A DNA stretch of 36,753 nucleotides, from the NCBI GenBank assembly GCA_002869145.1, contig PKTM01000023.1, positions 364 through 37,116 on the forward strand, given 5' to 3'. Below are positions 16,171-23,202 of the stretch, in pieces; position 1 is the first letter of the stretch, and every line of letters starts with the position of its first letter. Origin of the DNA: Denitrovibrio sp. Lineage in GTDB: Bacteria > Chrysiogenota > Deferribacteres > Deferribacterales > Geovibrionaceae. The position numbers and the translations under genes are program-made. The notes under the pieces were generated by a model, which saw only the letters and a list, made by a program, of their open reading frames with translations, did not search any database and was not told the DNA's origin.

Positions 16171-16823
16171 GCAGTAAACCCACCATCAACCACTAATGTT
16201 TGACCTGTAATATATGTGTTATCATCGCCGACCAAAAACTTTATACAGTTTGCTATCTCTTTAGGCTCAGCCATCCTTTTAAGAGGTATCTGTCCAAAGA
16301 CAGCTTCCATCTCGCTTTCAGAGAGTGACTGCATTGTCAGCTCAGTCGCAGTGAAACCCGGACATACAGCATTGATTAAAATATTATATTCACCAAGCTC
16401 TCTTGCCAAAGCTTTTGTCTGACCGATAATTCCAAATTTTGTACCGCTGTAAAGAGTGCGTTTCTCTTTGCTTCTCACACCCCAAATGGAGCTGATATTT
16501 ACTATCTTTCCAAATTTGTTTGCCTTCATCCCTTTGACACAATACTTTGTCAGTTTTAAAGGCGCCACTAAGTTTATATTATTAATTTTCTGAATATCTT
16601 CATCTAGAATACTGTCTATATCTTTGATAATATTAATACCAGCGTTATTAATAAGTATATCAAAAGATTTGCCGTCTTCGAAATACCTGTCAATAGATGA
16701 GATGTCGCATAAATCCAGCTCTTCTCTTTTAGGTATGACAACATCATACGTATCTATTAATTCGTCATATATCGCTTTGCCTATACCTCTGCTGCCGCCA
16801 GTTAACAATACACGTCTTTTCAT
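16167..16823 (-). CDS. Classical SDR oxidoreductase
   Basis: 218 residues. Dinucleotide loop TGGSRGIG (8-15), NNAG (59-62), catalytic Ser near 111-112, Tyr125 and Lys129 in YSGTK, and the FabG-like end NTYITGQTLVVDGGFTA. It should reduce a ketone or oxidise an alcohol with NAD(P)(H). It is coupled by 4 bp overlaps to both the Gfo/Idh dehydrogenase and the AroB-like cyclase, so it probably works on the carbocycle or its precursor. The FabG resemblance reflects the fold and does not show a role in fatty-acid synthesis. Confidence 0.85.
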   Translation of the reverse strand: MKRRVLLTGGSRGIGKAIYDELIDTYDVVIPKREELDLCDISSIDRYFEDGKSFDILINNAGINIIKDIDSILDEDIQKINNINLVAPLKLTKYCVKGMKANKFGKIVNISSIWGVRSKEKRTLYSGTKFGIIGQTKALARELGEYNILINAVCPGFTATELTMQSLSESEMEAVFGQIPLKRMAEPKEIANCIKFLVGDDNTYITGQTLVVDGGFTA

Positions 16824-17827
16824 TTGTAAAATCCAGACTCCTCGTATATAGCTTCAACCAGCTGCATAACTTTTAATGCATCGTAACTGTTTCCGTTATA
16901 TACAGCTTTTTTCTCTAAAATACAGTCTACAAATTCCTCAAGCTCAAGTTTCCATGATTCATCTGTATCAAAATATATTTTTTCTTCCCTTGGTTTGCCC
17001 ATAGCAAATGTTTCGTTTTCAAATTGTCTTTTTGCTATCACCAAAGTCTCATCGCCATAACTTCTTGTGCTCGATAAGATTCCATCAAGATTTACATAAC
17101 CGTTTTCAAAACTCATCTCGAGTAAAAACTTGTGTCTCCACTGTGTTGCACATGAATGTATGGTAGCCATCAAACCATCCTGTGTCTGCATCATAGCGAA
17201 AGCGTTATCTTCTACTTTAATATCCCAGTAGTTTGTATTAACCATACTTTTTATATTTACAAAATCGCCAGCGAAAAATCTCATCAGATCAAGCATATGT
17301 ATCCCCTGATCCAATAAAATACCTCCACCGGATTCTTCTTTATCATTTCTCCAGTTGTCGGCAAACTTATTACCGCCTGCTTTGCCATATACGCCCCTCA
17401 TCCACAGGAGCCTGCCAAACATATTATTTTCGATTAGTTTTTTTGCTTCTATAACAGAGTAGTGGTATCTATGGTTAAAGCCATATTTAAGAACCAGACC
17501 TTTTTCGCTTTCTACTGCTCTTACTTCTTCCACTTCTTTAGAGGTTCTTGCTGGAGGTTTTTCGCAAAACACATGCAATCCAGCGTTTAAAGCCCTGATT
17601 GAATACTCAGGCGCAGACTTGTTAAATGTGCAAATTACAACTGCGTCTAAATCTTTTATTTTAAAGATATCGTCGACCGTTGAACATTTGGTAATATCAT
17701 TAAATTCGTCAAGCTGCTAACTATCAATATCATAGGCTGCTATAAGTTGAGTATGTTTGTTCTCTTTAATCGTCTTGGCTCTTGTTTTACCAATCTTACC
17801 CATTCCTATAATAGCAATATTAATCAT
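16820..17827 (-). pseudogene. Gfo/Idh/MocA oxidoreductase interrupted by in-frame TAG
   Basis: A 335-codon frame from ATG at 17825-17827 to TGA at 16820, with one TAG at 17717-17719 (codon 37) and no frameshift. Before the stop: MINIAIIGMGKIGKTRA, a complete Rossmann opening. After it: CTFNKSAPEYSIRAL, the EKP signature (89-91) and GGGILLDQGIHMLDL with the usual Asp and His. GAG to TAG would restore a Glu at DIDS-E-QLDE, a common residue there. The family oxidises or reduces sugars and cyclitols with NAD(P). The ATG overlaps the SIS gene stop by one base (TAATG). A rescue start such as TTG at 17578 would lack the nucleotide-binding strand. Confidence 0.85.
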
Positions 17828-18402
17828 TATTTTGTGCCCAGCGCTATAAAATAAGAGTAAATAACATGGTCTAAAATCATATGCATGTCTTCTACTAAGC
17901 CATATTCGCCTTTAGGTGTATCAACATGAAAACATATGTCACTTTTTTGCCTTAACTCACCACCATCAAAACCGGTACACCCTACAACTTTACTGCCAAC
18001 TGTTTTTGCATAATCAATAGCTTTTGTAATATTAGGCGAGTTACCGCTGCATGATATAGCGATTATAATATCTTCCGGCTTTAAAACTTCTAACAGCTGC
18101 ATATAGAAAATATTATCATAACCTATGTCATTAGAAATAGCTGTGATTACCGGGCTGTTGTCAGCTAAAGACACAACATTAAATGTTCGTATATTTCTTC
18201 TTTTCAGACCTACATTTAAGTCATTAGCCATATGAGAAGCTGTACCAGAGCTGCCGCCGTTGCCTAGCACATAAATGACACCCTTTTTCTTTTGAGTCTC
18301 TTCTAATAAATCAATAATTTCGCTAATAGCATTAACATCAACATTATCTAATAGTTTTTTTAACTTAGATGTATAACTTAATATAAAATCTTTCTTTTCC
18401 AT
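17827..18402 (-). CDS. SIS-domain isomerase, GmhA-like (sedoheptulose-7-phosphate isomerase family)
   Basis: 191 residues, the length of GmhA. GNGGSSGTASH (47-57) is the phosphate-binding turn; SCSGNSPN (117-124) is the second SIS loop. At the E. coli GmhA zinc positions (His, Glu, Gln, His) this protein has His57, Asp61, Glu171 and His179, so two ligands are conservatively changed. GmhA turns sedoheptulose 7-phosphate into D-glycero-D-manno-heptose 7-phosphate. No heptose kinase/adenylyltransferase (HldE) or GmhB is nearby, so here the product may feed another route. A ribosome site AAAGGATG lies 5 bases before the ATG. Confidence 0.83.
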   Translation of the reverse strand: MEKKDFILSYTSKLKKLLDNVDVNAISEIIDLLEETQKKKGVIYVLGNGGSSGTASHMANDLNVGLKRRNIRTFNVVSLADNSPVITAISNDIGYDNIFYMQLLEVLKPEDIIIAISCSGNSPNITKAIDYAKTVGSKVVGCTGFDGGELRQKSDICFHVDTPKGEYGLVEDMHMILDHVIYSYFIALGTK

Positions 18403-18405
18403 TTT

Positions 18406-19308
18406 TCATCCTTTTTGTGCAATTATTGTTGCAAATGAGCTTAGTAAATTTTTTTGTATAAAAACTCTAAAATCCTCTAAAGCATTCTCTTTATCAAAAC
18501 TTGCAAGATAATTCAAAAACCTAGGGATATTAGAAGATTTACTGTTCAAAATATTATCAACATCCAAAGTCCCGGGAGTATTAAGTCCTTTGATATTAAA
18601 ACCGATAGTATTTAACATTATTTTAATTCCATCTACAGACAATAAATTTTGGTGCTCTAATGGATAAAGCTTAGTCTCTTCCCATAGTGTCAAAATATCA
18701 ATACCGCTGCCGACTCTTGATGATATGTACAGATAACCATTACTATTGAGAGATTTATGCACTGTTGTCATAAGTTGTTTCAGGTCGAGCACTTTCTCCA
18801 TATAATGATCCATAATTATGAAATCATAACTACCTGTTATCGAACAGTTATCATCAATAATATCAAATTCTGTGTCAAAATTACTTAATGCAACCTGGAA
18901 CACTTTTGCCTTACTGCCCATGTACGCAACTTTTAATTTTGTATTCTTATTTAAAAATCTTGAAGCAGTAAGTTCTAAGTTGGAAGACTTATTCCTTGCT
19001 AATTCTTCAAGATACTTTTTGTATTTTTCACCAGAATAAATATTATCTTCCAGCTCTTTCGAATATTTTATATAATCATCTAACTCTATTGTGTTTTGTA
19101 TGTATAGACTTTTACAATTACAGCATTCGACATAATGAAATTTATATTTATCAAAGGCATGCTTATATTCATCGCTGCTGCAGGCTGGGCAGATATTTCT
19201 AAGTTTTGTCTTACCGCTAAATTCTTTATGCAGACGATGAATAGTTTCGTCAAGCTCTTTAGGTTTTATGTCATTGACATCAAATACGGTTTCATTTACT
19301 AAGCTCAT
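18406..19308 (-). CDS. Zinc-finger methyltransferase-like protein with degenerate SAM site
   Basis: 300 residues. An N-terminal zinc-ribbon-like CPAC (40-43) and CNC cluster (62-65) is followed by a Rossmann domain. It is a paralogue of the gene at 20237-21214: shared N-terminal KPKELDETIHRL/RPQELFDELLRL, shared ILTLWEETKLYPLEHQNLLS/IRVLWEESKPVSPPMHLNFL, shared C-terminal NLLSSFATII/NLLSSHMMIV. But SAM motif I, IDIGGGYGTF in the paralogue, is VAYMGSKAKVF here and lacks the glycines. It may be inactive, a partner subunit or a binding protein. A 1 bp TAATG overlap joins it to the dehydrogenase. Confidence 0.72.
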   Translation of the reverse strand: MSLVNETVFDVNDIKPKELDETIHRLHKEFSGKTKLRNICPACSSDEYKHAFDKYKFHYVECCNCKSLYIQNTIELDDYIKYSKELEDNIYSGEKYKKYLEELARNKSSNLELTASRFLNKNTKLKVAYMGSKAKVFQVALSNFDTEFDIIDDNCSITGSYDFIIMDHYMEKVLDLKQLMTTVHKSLNSNGYLYISSRVGSGIDILTLWEETKLYPLEHQNLLSVDGIKIMLNTIGFNIKGLNTPGTLDVDNILNSKSSNIPRFLNYLASFDKENALEDFRVFIQKNLLSSFATIIAQKG

Positions 19309-20234
19309 TATATATCCTTGAAAAATTCCTTTACATGCATTACAGCACTCTTTCCCATAGCCTCAACTGCCTCTTTTGCATTACCACCGACATGAGGTGT
19401 TGCAACAAGATTAGGCAGTGATAGAAATTCTCTATCAACTGGAGGTTCTACATTATAAACATCTATCGCACCACCACAAATGATACCATCTTGCAGTGCT
19501 TTTTTAAAATCATCTTCATTTATTATTCCACCTCTTGCAGTATTTATGATGAAAGTACTCTCTTTCATAAGATTCATCTCTTTTAAAGTGATTAAATCTC
19601 TTGTATCGTCTGTCAAAGGTGTATGTATTGTTATAATATCAGCATATCTATATATTTTCTCTTTTGCAACCTCTTCAAGCCCATTTTGCAGGTAATAATC
19701 ACTCTTGTCTATTATGTCATTTACCAATATCCTGCAATTAAATGGTTTCAAAAGCCTCACTAGCTCTTTCCCTATATGTCCAACGCCGATAATGCCTATA
19801 GTTTTACCTGAAAGCTGCAATCCGCCTGCCTTGTTCCATGTCAAATCTTTTAATTGATTTGATGTAACATACAAGTTTCTTATCAGCATCAGCATAAAGC
19901 CTAATGCCATCTCCGCCACAGAAGTTTTATTAACTCCACCAGTCCAGCCCACTTTGATGTTAAATTGTTTACAATCATCAAGATTTATGTTGTCCAGCCC
20001 CACACCATACTTCGCTATTATCTTTAAATCTTTACACTCTTTTAAAACACTCTCGTCAATTTTATCTAACCCGACGATTGCTCCGTCAGCGTCTTTCAAC
20101 GCTGAGATCAATTCCTCTTTTGTATAGCGTCCTGAGGTGTTTAACACTATGTTGGAAGTAAACTTTTTCAGTTCATTTACTAAAAATTCATTTTTGGAAA
20201 AAGCATTGGCAGTTACGACTATCTTTGGATCCAT
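19308..20234 (-). CDS. D-2-hydroxyacid dehydrogenase (phosphoglycerate-dehydrogenase-like)
   Basis: 308 residues. NAD loop GVGHIG (150-155) with the following Asp near 173, and the catalytic triad Arg234 (NTARGG), Glu263 (NVEPP) and His281 (TPHVGG). There is no ACT or other regulatory domain, unlike serine-pathway SerA. It should interconvert a 2-keto acid and a D-2-hydroxy acid, which fits a cassette that also has a pyruvate-type aldolase. It lies between the two paralogous methyltransferase-like genes, 2 bp after one and overlapping the other by 1 bp. AAGG precedes the ATG. Confidence 0.87.
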   Translation of the reverse strand: MDPKIVVTANAFSKNEFLVNELKKFTSNIVLNTSGRYTKEELISALKDADGAIVGLDKIDESVLKECKDLKIIAKYGVGLDNINLDDCKQFNIKVGWTGGVNKTSVAEMALGFMLMLIRNLYVTSNQLKDLTWNKAGGLQLSGKTIGIIGVGHIGKELVRLLKPFNCRILVNDIIDKSDYYLQNGLEEVAKEKIYRYADIITIHTPLTDDTRDLITLKEMNLMKESTFIINTARGGIINEDDFKKALQDGIICGGAIDVYNVEPPVDREFLSLPNLVATPHVGGNAKEAVEAMGKSAVMHVKEFFKDI

Positions 20235-20236
20235 TT

Positions 20237-21214
20237 CTAAACCTTCTTACATACTATCATCATGTGAGAACTGAGAAGATTATCACTCAGAAAAAGCTGC
20301 ATTTTCTGCCTCTCCTCATCGGTGGAATACTCTAAATAATCTTTCCAGAACCTGTCTTTAATTTTATCTTTATTATTATTCATGATATCCACATCGAGCT
20401 TGCCGGGTGTAGTAACCTCCAGCACCTCAAATCCAGTACTATTGAGTAATAATTCTATTGATTTTGGATTTAGAAAGTTTAGATGCATCGGCGGGCTTAC
20501 CGGCTTAGATTCTTCCCATAAAACTCGTATATCAACGCCCATACCGCTTAAGGTAGTAAAAATGAAAACGTCACCGCTGCTCATTACATCATTTAGAGTT
20601 TCTAAAAATTCTCTTGTAGTATGCAAATGCTCAAACAATTCAAAACTTACGAATGTCTTCTCATCTATTGGCAGATCTTTTTCTGAAATATCTTCAAGAA
20701 ATTTTACAACAACGCTAAGACCTTTTTCCTTACATGCTTCTGAAAGATACTGGGAAGGCTCAATTATTAAGTGTTCCATATCTGATATTTTCAAAAACTC
20801 TTCCATAAAAGTTCCATATCCACCACCAATGTCAATTAATTTTTTGGTATTTGGTGAAAACTGTTTGATCTTATCTGATATCAATTTTGCTTTTGGCTTC
20901 CAAAGCATCTCTCTTCTGTTTTGTTCAGTAGCTTTATAAAATGTTGTCGCCCAATATTTTGTAGACTCCGAATCAGTATAGTAAGCATCGAAATACTCTC
21001 TTTTTGGCCTTGGCGAAACATATAGTGTTTTGCATTCGGGGCACTCATCAAAAGAGAACGAATTTTTACTAAAACTGCTGACCCCTTGAGTATCACATGC
21101 AGGGCACAAAAGCACTTCTTTCTCACTATTTGTAAAATACTTATCAATGTCTAACTTGTTTAACCTTAAAAGCTCATCAAAAAGCTCCTGAGGCCTTATA
21201 TCATTTTCTTTCAT
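20237..21214 (-). CDS. Class I SAM methyltransferase with N-terminal zinc ribbon
   Basis: 325 residues from ATG at 21212-21214; an upstream TTG-type extension would run into the acetyltransferase gene and is not supported. Cys37/Cys40 and Cys58/Cys61 form a CPAC...CPEC zinc ribbon. SAM motif I is IDIGGGYGTF (127-136), followed by an acidic residue in LIIEPSQYL and a SFELFEHLHTTREFL segment typical of the Methyltransf_23 group. It should methylate a sugar or acid intermediate of the cassette. Ends in TAG exactly where its paralogue at 18406 ends, so that stop is natural. Confidence 0.82.
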   Translation of the reverse strand: MKENDIRPQELFDELLRLNKLDIDKYFTNSEKEVLLCPACDTQGVSSFSKNSFSFDECPECKTLYVSPRPKREYFDAYYTDSESTKYWATTFYKATEQNRREMLWKPKAKLISDKIKQFSPNTKKLIDIGGGYGTFMEEFLKISDMEHLIIEPSQYLSEACKEKGLSVVVKFLEDISEKDLPIDEKTFVSFELFEHLHTTREFLETLNDVMSSGDVFIFTTLSGMGVDIRVLWEESKPVSPPMHLNFLNPKSIELLLNSTGFEVLEVTTPGKLDVDIMNNNKDKIKDRFWKDYLEYSTDEERQKMQLFLSDNLLSSHMMIVCKKV

Positions 21215-21224
21215 AGTTACACTT

Positions 21225-21677
21225 TTAAATCTTTTTAATAACTTTAGCTGGTATACCCGCAACAAATGAATAGTCTGGAACATCTTTTGTAACTACTGCA
21301 CCAGCAGCAACAACACAGTGCTTACCAATAGTAACGCCACCCATAATCATAGCTCCTGTTGCTATCCAGGTAGCATCACCAATAACAATATCTCTTCCTT
21401 GAGGAACATCATTTCTCAAGATGTCTATATCCTTTGACTCATAATTATGTTTACCTGTAATTACCATACAGTTGTGCCCAAAGATAACACCTTCTCCGAG
21501 GGTTATCGTTCCGCTCATTGTGTTAAACAAAGTATTAACAAATGGATACTCTTCGTCATATTTACCATTTAAGATGAGTCTATCGTTCGGCCCTGAAACA
21601 TGGTGAATATAATGGTTAACAAACCCGAGCTTTGTTAAGGTTTTTGTTAAAAACTTAGCGATCTTGTTCTTAATCAT
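21225..21677 (-). CDS. Left-handed beta-helix acyltransferase (WbbJ/maltose-acetyltransferase type)
   Basis: 150 residues. Hexapeptide turns are visible as ITLGEGVIFGHNCMV, IVIGDATWIATGAMIMGG and VTIGKHCVVAAGAVV, with the catalytic-type His in GKHNY near 76. The end SFVAGIPAKVIKKI is typical of acetyltransferases acting on sugars. It likely O- or N-acetylates a residue using acetyl-CoA. It is joined to the cytidylyltransferase by a 4 bp overlap, and an AGGGGG ribosome site lies upstream. The substrate is unknown. Confidence 0.87.
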   Translation of the reverse strand: MIKNKIAKFLTKTLTKLGFVNHYIHHVSGPNDRLILNGKYDEEYPFVNTLFNTMSGTITLGEGVIFGHNCMVITGKHNYESKDIDILRNDVPQGRDIVIGDATWIATGAMIMGGVTIGKHCVVAAGAVVTKDVPDYSFVAGIPAKVIKKI

Positions 21678-22444
21678 AAATATAGCCCCCTAAGTTCATC
21701 TGTTTTAAATATCTCTTCTACGACTGCTAAATCTTCCACAACATCTACAGCTTTTACATTGTGTTTTGTAGGTATCATTTTGACTTTCATGCCGTTTTCC
21801 AATATTCTCATCATATCAACAGATTCGATAATCTCTAACGGTGTAGGCTCCATTTCATTATATTCAAGTAAAAAGTCTCTTGTAAAAGGGATAATTGGAA
21901 CTTGTTTAAACATGGGCAGCTTACCTTTATACTTCTTTTTCGATGGGATCGGCTCTCTACTGAAGTACATTGCATTCCAATCTTTATCCACAACAACCTT
22001 AACTTCATTTGGGTTTTCAAAATCATGCTGAGAAGTTATTTCGCCAGTAAGGTTTGTTATTTTTATACTGCTGTCATCTAGCATAGGCTGTACAGCTTCA
22101 TCGATCATATCCGGATGAGTCAAAGGCTCGTCGCCTTGCACCAAAACCATAATGTCACACTTGTCTGCAGGGTTTGCTGCTTCAATTTTAAGCATAGCCT
22201 CTGCACACCTATCACTTGCTCTCTCATGAGTATCTTTTGTCATAACAGCTTTTGCGCCGATAGATTCTGCATAGTCATATATCTCTTTATCACACGTTGC
22301 TATATAAACTTCATCAAGCGTTTTACTCATTTTTACTCTTTTATACACGTGTCCTATCATTGGCATGCCTAGTATTTTTATCATAGGTTTACCTGGAAAC
22401 CTGCTTGAACTCATTCTTGCAGGAATTATCGCTATTGCTTTCAT
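21674..22444 (-). CDS. KdsB-like CTP:2-keto-acid-sugar cytidylyltransferase
   Basis: 256 residues of the CMP-KDO synthetase/acylneuraminate cytidylyltransferase group. CTP-binding opening IPARMSSSRFPGKPM (7-21), VQGDEPL near 105, NPNEVKVVVD near 146, YFSREPIPS and ESVDMMRILENG, then VDVVEDL. KdsB itself reads similarly but with a different C-terminal sugar-binding segment. No kdsA, kdsC or kdsD is nearby, whereas a pyruvate-type aldolase is directly upstream (4 bp overlap). I infer that it activates a non-KDO 2-keto-3-deoxy acid as the CMP derivative. AGGAG precedes the ATG. Confidence 0.83.
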   Translation of the reverse strand: MKAIAIIPARMSSSRFPGKPMIKILGMPMIGHVYKRVKMSKTLDEVYIATCDKEIYDYAESIGAKAVMTKDTHERASDRCAEAMLKIEAANPADKCDIMVLVQGDEPLTHPDMIDEAVQPMLDDSSIKITNLTGEITSQHDFENPNEVKVVVDKDWNAMYFSREPIPSKKKYKGKLPMFKQVPIIPFTRDFLLEYNEMEPTPLEIIESVDMMRILENGMKVKMIPTKHNVKAVDVVEDLAVVEEIFKTDELRGLYL

Positions 22445-23202
22445 TTATTTTCTCCTAAGATTTTTCTCATTCCATCTCTGGCATTATCTCCCAAAAAGAA
22501 AAAATCAACGCTATATGCTAAAAATGTACAGCCTTCATCTATCCGTTCCTGCAGCTTCTGCGGATTTGATTCTATCACATGAAAGCCGGAGGGCACATTT
22601 TCCTCTTTACAAACCCTTAACACTTTTGCTATTCCCTCTTTTACTTCTTTTCTATGGTATTCACCAGGATAGCCCATGCTGCCGGATAAGTAGTAAGGTC
22701 CGATAATTACACCGTCGATACCATCAGTAGTTATTATTTCTTTTATATTATCAACTGCTTCAAAGTGCTCTATCTGAGCTATTATAACAAGCTCATCTTT
22801 TACCAACTTTTTGTATTCGTCAAATCCTGTCCCATATTTTTGCGCACGGAATAAGCCTACACCCCTGTTGCCCACAGGCGGATATTTAGCATAGCTAATA
22901 GCTTCCTGGGCATCCTCTTTCGATTTTATCATGGGAACAACTATGCCGTCTGCCCCCATATCAAGGACTTTTTTTATGATAACCTCTTCATTTTTACTGA
23001 CTCTTACTAAAGCCTTCATCCCATGTGACTGAATAGTAGCTATTAGATTGTGTGCTGTATTTAAATCTATTGATGTATGTTCTAAGTCCACAACAAGCCA
23101 GTCAAAACCGGCACTTGCCATTACATCTACTACTGCTGTATGTCCGATAGTAATCCAGCTGCCGATAGATAATTCGTTATTTTTTAATTTCTTTTTAAGC
23201 AA
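22441..23202 (-). CDS. HpcH/HpaI-family pyruvate aldolase with substituted metal ligand
   Basis: About 253 residues from TTG at 23200-23202, which has GAGG nine bases upstream, gives the family's usual N-terminus (LKKKLKNNELSIGSW) and overlaps the ABC gene by 8 bp; a TTG at 23217 would add five residues. Expected residues His42 (DLEHTS), Arg67 (ALVRV) and Glu145 (QIEH) are present. The second metal ligand, Asp in the GPxDLS motif, is Tyr171 (GPYYLSGSMG). The family cleaves or forms 2-keto-3-deoxy acids from pyruvate (or hydroxypyruvate) and an aldehyde using a divalent metal. With Tyr at the ligand position, activity is doubtful. GAC to TAC would explain it. Confidence 0.85.
   Translation of the reverse strand: MLKKKLKNNELSIGSWITIGHTAVVDVMASAGFDWLVVDLEHTSIDLNTAHNLIATIQSHGMKALVRVSKNEEVIIKKVLDMGADGIVVPMIKSKEDAQEAISYAKYPPVGNRGVGLFRAQKYGTGFDEYKKLVKDELVIIAQIEHFEAVDNIKEIITTDGIDGVIIGPYYLSGSMGYPGEYHRKEVKEGIAKVLRVCKEENVPSGFHVIESNPQKLQERIDEGCTFLAYSVDFFFLGDNARDGMRKILGENK

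Noticed and set aside
20382-20939. Plus-strand open frame of about 185 codons.
   Set aside because: It is antisense to the methyltransferase, has no ribosome site, and its translation shows no domain. Other plus-strand frames (for example 10000-10383, 10420-10809, 15773-16135, 26295-26618) were rejected for the same reasons.
20881-21147. Minus-strand 88-codon frame overlapping the methyltransferase in another frame.
   Set aside because: It is a shadow of the zinc-ribbon region of the real gene; cysteine runs come from the same codons read out of frame.
21674-22444. Plain kdsB (CMP-KDO synthetase).
   Set aside because: No kdsA, kdsC or kdsD is near, and the neighbour is a pyruvate-type aldolase; the sugar-binding half also differs. 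I kept a KdsB-like call.
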